DNA from: Lunatibacter sp035460985
Lineage (GTDB): Bacteria > Bacteroidota > Bacteroidia > Cytophagales > Cyclobacteriaceae
Direction: 5' to 3'
Assembly: GCA_035460985.1 (NCBI GenBank)
Contig: DATHWC010000305.1
Location: 1-64,000 of the forward strand
Length of the DNA: 64,000 nt
Every line of letters starts with the position of its first letter. Position 1 is the stretch's first letter. A model generated the notes under the pieces. The model saw only the letters and a list, made by a program, of their open reading frames with translations. It had not been told where the DNA came from and ran no database searches. A program made the translations under genes and the position numbers. Of the stretch, positions 24,720-34,365 are shown piece after piece.

Positions 24720-26315
24720 ATGCATTCTGTATATAATATAATGTTATATATGATTTTGATGGTTGGAATAATTGAAACAACCTACTCTCAAAATCAGTCC
24801 AACTTGCTCGATATGAGATCTTGTGAGAATAAAAACTGTCCATCCAAAAACTACAGTATTTTGGAGGTTTATCTGAGCGATGTAAACGGTAATCCAATCA
24901 CCAATTCTTTGCTAACCTGTACTTCCGGTCTAGAACAAATCGCCTATATATCGTTTAAGTACCAGACAAGTGCCAACAGCCAAGTAGATAATGCCCGTCT
25001 TTTTGCAGGTTTAAAGGTAGGCGAGGAATCCGAATATTTGAATTACTTTTTTGGTGTAATACCTCCAGCTACTGACCTTCCCGGAGTTTTAACATTGAGC
25101 AATTTTCCGATAAGTTGGACATGTGGAGTAGAGGTAAGTCTCATCAATCCTTTATTGACTTGGACTACCAATAGTACAGCGGACCTTTCCCAAACTTATA
25201 CCTGCAATAGTTACCCCCAGTGCCAGTACCAATCCGACATTATTGTTAATGCCCCATTGGCTGTTCAATTTGATTACACCTTCACATGCCCCACAAACGG
25301 GGAAACCTCTGTCGCATTCAGAAGTATCTCAAATGGAGGAAGGGAACCCTATCAGTACAGCTGGACTTTTACCAATGCCAGCATTTCAGGTTTTAACAAT
25401 CCAAATCCAGTTGTGAATTTTTATGGACCGGGAACAGCTACCTTGAGGGTGACTGATGCAAACGGAACAGTAAGCACCTATCATTCTGATTTGAATATAC
25501 CTTCTGCATTTGAGTTTTACCCGGAAATAATCCATCAGACCGAGGAAGATTCAGCCGATGGATCCATAAGACTGGAGATGAACACTTTAAGCGACTATAC
25601 TTTCGCTTGGGTTGGACCGAATGGTTTTTTGAGTGACGAGCAGGATATTTACGGGCTTACGGAAGGGATATACGTATTGACCGTTACAGATGAGTTTGGT
25701 TGTTCAGAGGTAATGGACTTCGAAATAATGTATTTAACTACACTCCCCTTGCTAGCAGATGATCTTGACTCATCACTGAAAGAAAATAACCAGGCGGTCA
25801 GATTGAGTTGGTCGGGTAATCCGCAAATCGGAAGGGGTCACTTTGAAGTAGAAAGAGCATTTGAGAATATTAACTACTTTAATGTTGTGGGGAAATTATC
25901 AGTAACTGATCGGGATTCCGAGACCCTCAACTTTCATTTCACCGATAGAACATTTCCAAAATTTCATAGCAGAATTTACTACAGAATTAAACTCGTCCCT
26001 GAATTTGGGAAGTCCATTTACACTTCCATTATTAAAGTTGACGTCCCACTAGTGCAGTCTGACATGAAATGGTCCGCATTTCCCAATCCGTTTGAAAATA
26101 ATTTACAACTTAAATACTTGGGGAATGAACTGCCTTTAGGTGGATTAATCCGAATTCAAATATATTCTCCAAGCACCAACTACACCTATCAATTTACCAC
26201 CAAAGAACATCATGTGCACCTAGAAAATATAGTCAAGTCCGCACCCAAAGGATTGTTGATTATAGAAATTAAATACCTTGATAAGGTGGATATGGTGAAG
26301 GTTTTTAAAAAATAA
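24720..26315 (+). CDS. secreted T9SS type A sorting-domain protein with PKD/SprB-like repeats
   Basis: A 531-residue exported protein. The signal peptide is about 1-23 (ending TYSQ). A cysteine-containing N-terminal region has no recognised family. A PKD-like domain (about 175-262) and a SprB-repeat-like module (about 278-335, ending YVLTVTDEFGC) follow. The C-terminus (from about 455: AFPNPFENNLQLKY, ending VKVFKK) is a type A sorting domain, directing export by the type IX secretion system and attachment at the surface. An FNR-type site lies upstream. The binding target or activity is unknown. Confidence 0.75.
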   Translation: MHSVYNIMLYMILMVGIIETTYSQNQSNLLDMRSCENKNCPSKNYSILEVYLSDVNGNPITNSLLTCTSGLEQIAYISFKYQTSANSQVDNARLFAGLKVGEESEYLNYFFGVIPPATDLPGVLTLSNFPISWTCGVEVSLINPLLTWTTNSTADLSQTYTCNSYPQCQYQSDIIVNAPLAVQFDYTFTCPTNGETSVAFRSISNGGREPYQYSWTFTNASISGFNNPNPVVNFYGPGTATLRVTDANGTVSTYHSDLNIPSAFEFYPEIIHQTEEDSADGSIRLEMNTLSDYTFAWVGPNGFLSDEQDIYGLTEGIYVLTVTDEFGCSEVMDFEIMYLTTLPLLADDLDSSLKENNQAVRLSWSGNPQIGRGHFEVERAFENINYFNVVGKLSVTDRDSETLNFHFTDRTFPKFHSRIYYRIKLVPEFGKSIYTSIIKVDVPLVQSDMKWSAFPNPFENNLQLKYLGNELPLGGLIRIQIYSPSTNYTYQFTTKEHHVHLENIVKSAPKGLLIIEIKYLDKVDMVKVFKK

Positions 26316-26632
26316 AGTTCTCCGTCTGAGATTATTTGTATAGTGTTAGGGTTACACCGTTCTTAAATGGACATCATAGGCTGTTTATATACTGCTAATT
26401 TACGCAGATAAATTACATTTTAATACGAACAAATTAATTAGAAAATAACAGGTTAACTAACGGTTGTGAATGTAAAAATATTAAAACCCACAGCATCCTA
26501 TTTAAAATATACATAAGATAATTGATGTAAATGTTTTAAATAAATATAGCATTAAAATGTTCAGTTAATTTATCAATGACCAGTCTAAGGAAAAAAATTA
26601 GTGCGCTAATTTTTACCCATAAAGAGTCTTTT
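26316..26632. other. AT-rich intergenic region
   Basis: A stretch of 317 bp between convergent genes. It is rich in A and T with no credible frame. The only structure noted is the hairpin at 26591-26614. Confidence 0.6.
26591..26614 (-). terminator. AT-rich terminator of the HsdR_N-like gene
   Basis: AAAAATTAG (26593-26601) and CTAATTTTT (26606-26614) form a 9-bp stem with a TGCG loop. On the minus strand the stem runs into additional T residues. It lies 19 bp past the stop of the HsdR_N-like gene. Confidence 0.55.
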
Positions 26633-27106
26633 TCATTTATCAAAATCGGGGAATTCCGTCATGGGAATAAACCGTTTTTCTTCAACGGAATAACTCATGC
26701 AGACGTGTCTGATTCCATTTGAGATTGCTATGTATCGGGCTTTTACTGTGTGGTTATAAAGGCAAACCTGTTCGATGGTACGTTCGGAAAGCCTGACTTC
26801 CGGTGCCTTGCACTCAATCAGAAGATATGGATTTCCCATCCTATCCATAACCAACACATCCAATCGCTTGATTAACTGATTATACTTCAACCCTTTCTCC
26901 AACACAAACAAACTTTTTGAATAATGTTTATACTCAATCAGATAATGCACCAAATGCTGCCTTACCCATTCCTCAGGGGTCAACACCAATTTCTTTTTCC
27001 TCAATACATCCAATACCAGCCACTGACCATTCTCAAAGGTGGTAGTCAAGGGTGCCTGGGGCAAATTCAGGCATTGTTTCAATTTGGCTTCTGAAATAGG
27101 ATTCAT
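26633..27106 (-). CDS. HsdR N-terminal-like (PD-(D/E)xK nuclease fold) protein
   Basis: A 157-residue stand-alone domain related to the N-terminus of type I restriction HsdR subunits. The nuclease-fold core is visible as KRLDVLVMD followed by PYLLIECKAP, i.e. Asp and Glu-x-Lys, with an upstream VRQHLVHYLIE helix. There are no HsdM or HsdS genes nearby, so this is not a restriction system. Such single-domain proteins are widespread in Bacteroidota and their role is unknown, perhaps DNA repair. Confidence 0.8.
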   Translation of the reverse strand: MNPISEAKLKQCLNLPQAPLTTTFENGQWLVLDVLRKKKLVLTPEEWVRQHLVHYLIEYKHYSKSLFVLEKGLKYNQLIKRLDVLVMDRMGNPYLLIECKAPEVRLSERTIEQVCLYNHTVKARYIAISNGIRHVCMSYSVEEKRFIPMTEFPDFDK

Positions 27107-27142
27107 CCTGCAAATATGTATGGAGTAAACGATTTAAAAAAA

Positions 27143-27856
27143 TCACCATTCCAGATATGGAATTATGCGGTCCAACCAAGCCTGAGTGAATATTTTAATA
27201 TGCAGAAGATCGGTTGCTTTCTGGTACGGTCCGTGTTGTTGCCGATATGCTACGATCACTTTTGCCTCGGAGGCCGAAATGTAAGGATGTTGGGAAAGCT
27301 GTTTTGCATCTCCAGCATTTAAAGAAAATTTTTTAGTAACAACCGCTTCAAAAGGAAATACCCTATAAATCCGTTCCGCCACTTCGGGAGTAAGGCCATA
27401 CACATCTAATAGTTGCTCAGGTTGATGAAACCCTCCCATTGATTCTCTAAACTTTATGATCCTACTAGAAAGCACCGGTCCAACTCCCGATACCATCTGA
27501 AGCAAAACGGAGTCTGTCTCGTGGAATGCCACCTTATTCAATGCAGGTGTCCCCAATCTTTCCATCCGTTTAGATGGCGGATTGTCTTGTCTGAAAGTGT
27601 CTCTTTTTTCCTGGTGGAGAGAATCTATCTGCTTCACTGGGGAGGAAGCGTTAGAAATAATGTTCAAGGCGGACTCAGCTTCTTTCAAATAATGCTGATA
27701 TTCCTTCTCATGCTTAGCGGACAGGGCTTTCTCCAGCAGCACCGGTAACATATATAGAAAAATCAGCATAGGAAACACAAAAAGAAATCCCCGGGATTCT
27801 CTTTTTGAAAATCCGAAATACTTTCTTAAAAAATGACGTAAAAAATTATCCATCAT
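27143..27856 (-). CDS. ComEA-like helix-hairpin-helix membrane protein
   Basis: A 237-residue protein with a short basic N-terminus, one transmembrane segment (about 23-42), a variable linker, and two helix-hairpin-helix domains (about 115-165: VSGVGPVLSSRIIKFRESMGGF; about 190-237: HPYISASEAKVIVAYRQQHG). The motifs, abbreviated here, match ComEA/HhH_3 modules that bind DNA non-specifically. A role in DNA uptake is possible, but Bacteroidota homologues are uncharacterised and no other competence gene is near. Confidence 0.8.
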   Translation of the reverse strand: MMDNFLRHFLRKYFGFSKRESRGFLFVFPMLIFLYMLPVLLEKALSAKHEKEYQHYLKEAESALNIISNASSPVKQIDSLHQEKRDTFRQDNPPSKRMERLGTPALNKVAFHETDSVLLQMVSGVGPVLSSRIIKFRESMGGFHQPEQLLDVYGLTPEVAERIYRVFPFEAVVTKKFSLNAGDAKQLSQHPYISASEAKVIVAYRQQHGPYQKATDLLHIKIFTQAWLDRIIPYLEW

Positions 27857-28000
27857 CGAGTTGCGTTAATTCATTGCAAGTAAATTTAAACTTTTTGGAA
27901 TTTTTTCACAACTAAATACCTTTATTATCAAGCAAACAAGGTCAACTTTTCCGAGCTATTGTTATTTAGAAAGATTTTAAATTAGGATTGCTTGGGGAGT

Positions 28001-28035
28001 TTTGTTCATTTCATCGTCTTTCTGAATTAAATTTG
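28001..28035 (+). promoter_or_regulatory. promoter of hemA
   Basis: TTTG (28001-28004) and TAAATTTG (28028-28035) are spaced 23 bp apart; the -7 box is an exact TAnnTTTG. The predicted start is about 15-18 bp before the hemA ATG. Confidence 0.5.
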
Positions 28036-28057
28036 CAATCTGAGAATACAGTTATCA

Positions 28058-29341
28058 ATGCAAAGAAAATTTAAAGCTTTAAGTTTATCCTATAAAAGTG
28101 CACCGGTAGAAATACGGGAACTAGTATCTATGGACGATGCTACTGCGCGTGGATTACTGATTAAGCTCAAAGAATTTTTTAGTGTATCTGACACACTTAT
28201 ACTTTCAACTTGTAACCGGACTGAGATTTATTATTCCCACGAGCTCGATTTATCCCTTGAAATAATCAAATTACTGGGTGTGGAAAAATCATTAAAAGAT
28301 CCAGTATCACTGCTTGAGTATTTTCAGGTTTTTCACGACGACAAAGATTCCATTGGACAACTTTTCAGGGTTTCTATGGGATTGGAGGCTCAGGTGATAG
28401 GTGACATGCAGATCTCCAATCAGGTAAAAAGAGCCTATCAAGCTTCTGCGGATTTGGATATGGCGGGGCCCTTTTTACATAGGCTGATGCATACGATCTT
28501 TTTCACCAATAAGCGGGTCGTGCAGGAAACAGCCTTCCGGGACGGAGCGGCATCGGTATCCTACGCCGCAGTAGAACTTATCGGAGAACTCACTTCCAAC
28601 ACCCTTAATCCACGGATTCTACTGATTGGTTTGGGAGAAATAGGAGAAGATGTAGCCAAAAACATGGTCCACCTTCCTACCGCTCAAATTACGGTAACTA
28701 ACCGTACCTATTCCAAAGCCCTCGAATTGGGTGCTGAATATGGATTTCGGGTTATTCCTTTTGAGGAAAGTCTGGCAGCAATGGATGATGCGGACGTGAT
28801 TGTGTGCTCAATCATGAAATCAGAACCATTCATTACGAAGCAATTGGTTCATAATCTTAACATTAAGAGTTATAAACTTTTTATTGACCTGTCCGTACCC
28901 AGGAGTATAGATACAACTATCGAAGATGTTCCTGGAGCTTTGCTCTACAATGTGGACAATATTAAAAGTAAGGCAAGCGAAACGCTTGAAAAGAGGATTG
29001 CGTCTATACCCCAGGTGGAAAACATCATCGAGGAAAGCATCCATGAATTCCACAACTGGAAAAAAGAAATGATGGTATCCCCCACCATCAACAAGTTAAA
29101 AAACGTTTTGGAGCAGATCCGTAAAGAAGAGCTTGAAAGGTACCTGAAAAATGCGGACGCCAAGGAATATGCGATCATAGACAAGATCACCAAAAGTATG
29201 ATGCAAAAAATCATTAAAGTCCCGGTTGTTCAGCTAAGAGCGGCTTGTAAGCGCGACCAAGCAGAAGAGATGATTGACTTGATTACAGATCTGTTCGATT
29301 TGGAAAAGGAAAGGGAGAATGAGGAATTCAAGAAGCACTGA
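28058..29341 (+). CDS. hemA: glutamyl-tRNA reductase
   Basis: A 427-residue enzyme that reduces glutamyl-tRNA to glutamate-1-semialdehyde, the first committed step of C5 tetrapyrrole synthesis. The catalytic Cys52 lies in STCNRTEIYY, the substrate region is GLEAQVIGDMQISNQVK, and the NADPH-binding domain has LIGLGEIGEDVAKN. Family length is normal. Its partner hemL is at 49966-51264 and hemN at 11616, so the heme genes in this window are dispersed. Confidence 0.96.
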   Translation: MQRKFKALSLSYKSAPVEIRELVSMDDATARGLLIKLKEFFSVSDTLILSTCNRTEIYYSHELDLSLEIIKLLGVEKSLKDPVSLLEYFQVFHDDKDSIGQLFRVSMGLEAQVIGDMQISNQVKRAYQASADLDMAGPFLHRLMHTIFFTNKRVVQETAFRDGAASVSYAAVELIGELTSNTLNPRILLIGLGEIGEDVAKNMVHLPTAQITVTNRTYSKALELGAEYGFRVIPFEESLAAMDDADVIVCSIMKSEPFITKQLVHNLNIKSYKLFIDLSVPRSIDTTIEDVPGALLYNVDNIKSKASETLEKRIASIPQVENIIEESIHEFHNWKKEMMVSPTINKLKNVLEQIRKEELERYLKNADAKEYAIIDKITKSMMQKIIKVPVVQLRAACKRDQAEEMIDLITDLFDLEKERENEEFKKH

Positions 29342-29459
29342 GAATTCCCTTCTGTTTTCTTCATTTACCTTTGTTGTATTTTATTTTTTTGAATAGCTGC
29401 ATTCTCTTGCAGAGACCACAAAATTGCATATTTTTACAGTCCATCCATTGTGAGAAGAT

Positions 29460-31031
29460 ATGTGCAAGCCTTTTAAATCCAACCTGTTCTTTTGCAGCCT
29501 TTTATTGTTAATCCTTTCGGGAAGTGCCTCTGGGCAAACATGGGAGATTTTTGACCAGGAGTTTAAATTGGTCAGGAAAATCCAAAACGGAAATCTGAAC
29601 ATACTGGGAACCGCACTCCGTATCAACACCGGAAACCAACAGTTAAGTCTGCTGAGTCAGGAATACGAATCTTTCATTACCATCGATGACACCAGGGTGT
29701 ATCAATATCTTGAGCCCTGGATCATCGTATCTGCAAATGGAAAATTCGGGGCACTTCATGAATACGGTGACCTAGTCTACCGCACTGAATATGACAGGAT
29801 CGAGTCCTATTTCAATTTGTTACTTGGTTTAAAAGGCCGAATGTTAACAGTCTACGACAGGGGAACCAAGGAAACCCGCACTCTTGGTCCGTTTGATTCT
29901 GCCAGATTTGGACTCAACGGTCAATTGATGGCAAAAACTCCCCTGGGATATTATTTACCGCTTTCTGACCAACCCGACCGCCTATATGAAGATCTTCAGG
30001 ATGTCAACGAAGATGTAATCATTGCAAGGGAACATACGGGGTATGGCTTGGTAAACCGGGATGGGAAATATATTTTAGACCCTATCATAGACACGATTGA
30101 ATACCTAGGCGACAATCATTTTTATGCCCATGATGGCAATCAACACATGCTTATTAAAGCCCAAACTAATAACGCTGACATCAAATACACCAGCTACCAC
30201 CGGATTGCCCGCGAAAACGACGCCCTAGTGGAATACATTCACGGCAAGTTACGTCGTGTGATGAAAAATGACGGCATCCTGCTTGACGCAGTTGGAATGA
30301 CATCCGTGCAAAAAGTGAATTCTTCCCATTACAACATCGCTTTCAGGGATGGGAAACTGGGGCTATTAAACCCCAAAGGATCATGGGACGTCCAGCCCAC
30401 CCAGCATATCCAGTGGCTACAACCAGGCAACCAAGGCCTATATGGGGCACGAATTATGGACAAATATGGTTATGTAGATGCAAAGGGCGAAGTCGTAATC
30501 CCAGCCCAATTTGAGGGGGTGAAAAGATTTTCTGAAGGCATGGCTGGTGTGAAAAACGTTAGCGGGTGGGGATATATCAATCTAAATGGAGAAGAACTCA
30601 TCTCTGCCCAGTTTGATGAAGTGGGTGATTTTTTCAGAGGTTTCGCCATAGTGAAAAGGGCGGGAAAGTCAACCATTATAAACAAAGAGGGTGTTTCGGT
30701 TCTGAAAGACGCCTATGACCGAATTTGTTTGACTGATGACAACTATTACCTCACCGAAAATGAAGGGAAATACGGCATGGTCAACCCGATGGGACAAGAA
30801 ATCACCCTGCCGGTCTTTGATGAAATCAGAAGGGAAGAGTACGATAAAATTCTCGTCGGACTTCATGGCCGCTACGGAGTGATCAAAGAAAATGGTGACA
30901 TTAGCCTCCCACTATTTTACGATAGTATCCTGTTTGATCCAATCACCAAAAACATTCTGGCAAAACATAATGCACCCCCAATCATAGAAGTGGCTGAAGA
31001 TACCGGTAAGAAAAAGAAAAAGGGAGCCTAA
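29460..31031 (+). CDS. secreted WG-repeat protein
   Basis: A 523-residue protein with a signal peptide (about 1-24, ending ASG or SGQ). The rest is built of WG-type repeats, e.g. KYGYVDAKGEVVIPAQF, GWGYINLNGEELISAQF and KYGMVNPMGQEITLPVF, each about 45 residues, probably folding as beta-repeats. The end is basic (KKKKKGA). Function is unknown; the family is common in Bacteroidota envelopes. A strong terminator follows immediately and overlaps the stop codon. Confidence 0.85.
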   Translation: MCKPFKSNLFFCSLLLLILSGSASGQTWEIFDQEFKLVRKIQNGNLNILGTALRINTGNQQLSLLSQEYESFITIDDTRVYQYLEPWIIVSANGKFGALHEYGDLVYRTEYDRIESYFNLLLGLKGRMLTVYDRGTKETRTLGPFDSARFGLNGQLMAKTPLGYYLPLSDQPDRLYEDLQDVNEDVIIAREHTGYGLVNRDGKYILDPIIDTIEYLGDNHFYAHDGNQHMLIKAQTNNADIKYTSYHRIARENDALVEYIHGKLRRVMKNDGILLDAVGMTSVQKVNSSHYNIAFRDGKLGLLNPKGSWDVQPTQHIQWLQPGNQGLYGARIMDKYGYVDAKGEVVIPAQFEGVKRFSEGMAGVKNVSGWGYINLNGEELISAQFDEVGDFFRGFAIVKRAGKSTIINKEGVSVLKDAYDRICLTDDNYYLTENEGKYGMVNPMGQEITLPVFDEIRREEYDKILVGLHGRYGVIKENGDISLPLFYDSILFDPITKNILAKHNAPPIIEVAEDTGKKKKKGA

Positions 31032-31045
31032 CAGCTCCCTTTTTT
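31017..31045 (+). terminator. Rho-independent terminator after the WG-repeat gene
   Basis: GGGAGC (31022-31027) pairs with GCTCCC (31034-31039), extended by A-T pairs, then a T tract. The stop codon lies in the loop region. Confidence 0.85.
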
Positions 31046-31081
31046 ATATTATGCCAGCTTAAATCACTGTTACTTCACTTT

Positions 31082-32092
31082 CTATTTTTTATCTCCACCT
31101 TTGGACCTGTCGGAACTTTTTTCCGAACCTGAACTGGCAATGGAGTCTCTCATACTTGTGTCAGATTTGACATTTTCCATTTTATAGTAATCCATGATTC
31201 CCAAATTCCCTGATCGGAATGCATCGGAGATGGCTTTGGGAATTTCCGCTTCCGCCTCGATTACCTTCGCTTTCATTTCCACATTTCTTGCCTTCATTTC
31301 CTGCTCCAACGCAACGGCCATAGCTCTCCGCTCTTCAGCCCGGGCTTCAGCAACTTTTAGGTCAGCCGAGGCTTGGTCAATCTGGAGTTTAGCTCCAATA
31401 TTTGTGCCTACATCAATGTCGGCGATATCAATGGATAGGATCTCGAAAGCCGTACCCGCGTCGAGTCCCCTTTCCAATACGAGTTTGGAAATTCTATCCG
31501 GGTTTTCGAGCACACTTTTATGGTTTTTTGATGAACCGATGGAAGTGACTATTCCCTCACCTACCCGGGCCAGGATTGTCTCTTCTCCGGCCCCACCTAC
31601 CAATTGGGCAATGTTTGCCCGAACGGTCACCCTAGCCTTGGCTATCAACTGAATGCCGTCCGCTGCCACCGCTGCGACGTTTGGGGTATTGATCACTTTG
31701 GGATTTACCGAGATTTGTACTGCCTCAAACACATCCCTACCTGCCAAATCAATCGCCGTGGCTTGCTTAAATGAAAGGTTGATGTTCGCTTTATCAGCGG
31801 AGATCAATGCACGAATGACATTGGGCACATTTCCTCCTGCCAAATAGTGCGTTTCAAGATCATTGGTAGTCAGGTTTAGCCCAGCTTTTGTTGAGGTTAT
31901 CAATGAGTTAACAATAATGCTTGGCGGCACTTTCCGGATACGCATTCCGACGAGTTCGAGCAGTCCAACTTTTACATTGGAGAAAATCGCCGTAATCCAC
32001 AGGTTTACCGGAACGAAATACAGGAAGATGAAGAGAACCATCAATCCCGCGAATGCTGAAATTAATATAAAAACTGAATTTGAAATTTCCAT
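31082..32092 (-). CDS. floA: flotillin-like protein FloA
   Basis: A 336-residue protein with one N-terminal membrane segment (about 7-30), a flotillin/SPFH-like region (MRIRKVPPSIIVNSLITSTKAGL onward, abbreviated) and a C-terminal Ala/Glu-rich coiled coil (about 240-300, e.g. ADLKVAEARAEERRAMAVALE). The tail is charged and disordered. FloA proteins scaffold membrane microdomains. It is transcribed with nfeD, 3 bp apart, the usual partnership. Confidence 0.92.
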   Translation of the reverse strand: MEISNSVFILISAFAGLMVLFIFLYFVPVNLWITAIFSNVKVGLLELVGMRIRKVPPSIIVNSLITSTKAGLNLTTNDLETHYLAGGNVPNVIRALISADKANINLSFKQATAIDLAGRDVFEAVQISVNPKVINTPNVAAVAADGIQLIAKARVTVRANIAQLVGGAGEETILARVGEGIVTSIGSSKNHKSVLENPDRISKLVLERGLDAGTAFEILSIDIADIDVGTNIGAKLQIDQASADLKVAEARAEERRAMAVALEQEMKARNVEMKAKVIEAEAEIPKAISDAFRSGNLGIMDYYKMENVKSDTSMRDSIASSGSEKSSDRSKGGDKK

Positions 32093-32095
32093 AAG

Positions 32096-32557
32096 TTATT
32101 GTTTAATGATAATTTTATTGTTTTCAAGTTTGTGTATGTAAACATCTTCATTTGTGGAAATAAATCCATTGTCAGATTTTACTTCGTAAATAATGTCTCC
32201 GAACTCCGCTTTTCCGAACGGCTTGCAGTCGGACTTAGTCCTTCCCCGTTGGCCAATTTCCAATCCTAGAAGACGGCCATCAAAGCTTCGTCCCGTATTG
32301 GTTTCCAAAAGGGAAAATTTTTTCCAAACTCCAGCTTTAAATCCATAAATCAGCATTCCCAAATTGATCAGCACGGTTACGACAAAAATGATCGTCGCAG
32401 TGGATGCCGGAAATTCCTGATATCCATAATAAACGCCTATACCTGAAAAAATCACCCCAATCAACCCTACGATCGTAGTTCCCGGCACGAACAGTATCTC
32501 CACCATTACGAGTAACGAACCAAATATGATTAAGCTGGAGATTATAAATATCGTCAT
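32096..32557 (-). CDS. NfeD-like membrane protein
   Basis: A 153-residue protein with three transmembrane segments (about 4-23, 27-45 and 53-74) and a C-terminal OB-fold domain (RSFDGRLLGLEIGQRGRTKSDCKPFGKAEFGD, abbreviated here: LEIGQRGRTKSDCKPFGKA). It is the short NfeD form lacking the ClpP-like protease domain. NfeD proteins partner with flotillin/stomatin-type proteins, and floA follows directly. Confidence 0.88.
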   Translation of the reverse strand: MTIFIISSLIIFGSLLVMVEILFVPGTTIVGLIGVIFSGIGVYYGYQEFPASTATIIFVVTVLINLGMLIYGFKAGVWKKFSLLETNTGRSFDGRLLGLEIGQRGRTKSDCKPFGKAEFGDIIYEVKSDNGFISTNEDVYIHKLENNKIIIKQ

Positions 32558-32707
32558 GAAACTCTCTGTCTTTGAATACTTGAAAATAGGCTATTTTTTT
32601 GGCTTTCGAAAGTCCTGACAATTAATAAACATCTAAATGCCAATTTGTCCACTTACAATGGAGGACCGCATTTCGACTTACGCTGCAAATACCGTCCGAA
32701 ATGATAC

Positions 32708-32736
32708 AAAAAAAGAGTGGATGCCCACTCTTTTTT
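32708..32736 (-). terminator. bidirectional terminator after proS
   Basis: AAAAAAGAGTGG (32709-32720) and CCACTCTTTTTT (32725-32736) form a 12-bp stem with a 4-base loop, lying 18 bp past the proS stop on the minus strand. The A and T runs make it usable on both strands. Confidence 0.85.
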
Positions 32737-32753
32737 CTCACTTGAGTTAAACG

Positions 32754-34235
32754 CTAATATGCTCTGGCAAATAAAACCCTTCCTTGGGATGGTTTTCCAC
32801 TGAATACACAATCACCGCTTTCTGCCACCTGATCCAACGGGATACAACGGATCGTAGCCTTGGTCAACTCTTTTATTTTCTCTTCTGTCTCTGGAGTCCC
32901 GTCCCAATGCGCTGACACAAATCCGGCTTTCTCATCCAACGTTTGGACAAATTCCTCCCAAGTATCTGCCAGGGTCGTTTTTTCCTCTCTGAAAGCAAGC
33001 GCCTTTGAGTAAATATTCTCTTGGATTTCTACGAGAAGTCCCTGAATTTTTTCGGTGATATCCACTTCATTCAGATTCACAACCTCTTTGGTAAGGGTGT
33101 CTCTCCTTGCCAGTTCTATAGAATTGTTTTGTAAATCCCGAGGGCCAATCGCTATTCGCAGGGGCACCCCCTTCAATTCATACTCCGCAAACTTCCAACC
33201 TGGCTTATAGGTGTCGCGGTTGTCAAATTTGACTGAAATATCATTAGCCTGTAATGCATCCATTATTTCATTGGCTTTTACAGACACAGCGGACAGCTCC
33301 TCTTCGCTTTTGAAGATGGGCACGATTACAACCTGAATTGGAGCTAGCTTGGGGGGCAACACCAATCCCTTGTCATCCGAATGGGCCATAATCAAGGCAC
33401 CCATTAAGCGTGTACTTACCCCCCAGGAAGTACCCCATACAAATTCCAACCCCCCTTCCCGTGTAGCAAATTTAACATCGAAGGCTTTGGCGAAGTTTTG
33501 CCCCAAAAAATGGGAGGTCCCTGCTTGCAAGGCTTTTCCATCCTGCATCATGGCCTCAATGCAATAGGTTTCTTCCGCACCGGCAAATTTTTCGTTTTCG
33601 GATTTCATGCCTTTGATAACCGGCAAGGCCATGTGCTTTTCCGCAAACTCGGCATAAACATGGAGCATACGAACTGTTTCTTCTACTGCCTCCTTTTTGG
33701 TCTCATGGGCTGTATGGCCCTCTTGCCAGAGGAATTCGGCAGTTCTCAAAAATAATCTAGTCCTCATTTCCCAACGGACTACATTAGCCCACTGATTTAC
33801 CAACAAAGGCAAATCCCTGTAGGATTGAATCCAATTTTTGTAGGTGCTCCAGATAAGGGTCTCGGAGGTGGGGCGTACAATAAGTTCTTCTTCCAACGCC
33901 GCATCGGGGTCAACAATGACTCCTTTACCGCTTTCATCGGCCTTTAGCCGATAATGGGTGACTACTGCGCACTCCTTTGCAAATCCTTCCACGTGGCTGG
34001 CTTCTTTGGAAAGAAAGGACTTGGGGATAAACAAGGGGAAATAGGCATTGGAATGGCCTGTTTGTTTAAACATTTTGTCCAATTGCTGTTGCATTTTCTC
34101 CCATATGGAATACCCATATGGCTTGATAACCATACATCCTCTTACCGCGGAATTCTCCGCTAGGTCCGCACGCTTTACTAACTCATTGTACCAAAGTGAG
34201 TAGTCCTCACTTCTTTTTGGTAATGCTTTGCTCAT
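32754..34235 (-). CDS. proS: prolyl-tRNA synthetase, archaeal/eukaryotic-type (ProS type 3)
   Basis: A 493-residue class II aminoacyl-tRNA synthetase that charges tRNA-Pro. The N-terminus has YSLWYNELVKRADLAE, and motif 2 is around RWEMRTRLFLRTAEFLWQEGHTAH (only part given: RTRLFLRTAEFLWQEGHT). The anticodon-binding domain (about 285-390) is followed by the zinc-like C-terminal domain ending RVLFARAY. It lacks the bacterial-type editing insertion, as expected for type 3. It has its own promoter and terminator. Confidence 0.95.
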   Translation of the reverse strand: MSKALPKRSEDYSLWYNELVKRADLAENSAVRGCMVIKPYGYSIWEKMQQQLDKMFKQTGHSNAYFPLFIPKSFLSKEASHVEGFAKECAVVTHYRLKADESGKGVIVDPDAALEEELIVRPTSETLIWSTYKNWIQSYRDLPLLVNQWANVVRWEMRTRLFLRTAEFLWQEGHTAHETKKEAVEETVRMLHVYAEFAEKHMALPVIKGMKSENEKFAGAEETYCIEAMMQDGKALQAGTSHFLGQNFAKAFDVKFATREGGLEFVWGTSWGVSTRLMGALIMAHSDDKGLVLPPKLAPIQVVIVPIFKSEEELSAVSVKANEIMDALQANDISVKFDNRDTYKPGWKFAEYELKGVPLRIAIGPRDLQNNSIELARRDTLTKEVVNLNEVDITEKIQGLLVEIQENIYSKALAFREEKTTLADTWEEFVQTLDEKAGFVSAHWDGTPETEEKIKELTKATIRCIPLDQVAESGDCVFSGKPSQGRVLFARAY

Positions 34236-34287
34236 TTTATTTTTGTTGTATTAAAAAAACTCTATATATTCGAAGTCAGATAGAAGG

Positions 34288-34295
34288 CAAATATA
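34288..34295 (-). promoter_or_regulatory. -7 element upstream of proS
   Basis: Minus-strand TATATTTG is an exact TAnnTTTG, 53 bp before the proS ATG. No clear -33 element. Confidence 0.45.
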
Positions 34296-34365
34296 ATTCA
34301 AAAAATGATAACCCTCTTGGATTCCTTTCGTATATAGGGAAGAGAGTAAATAAATAAGCACACTT

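Noticed and set aside
24040..24897. Three short minus-strand open frames in the AT-rich gap
   Set aside because: No recognisable product, signal peptide, promoter or codon pattern; composition suggests chance frames.
26633..27106. Possible type I restriction-modification locus
   Set aside because: Only an HsdR N-terminal-like domain is present; no HsdM, HsdS or helicase part is nearby.
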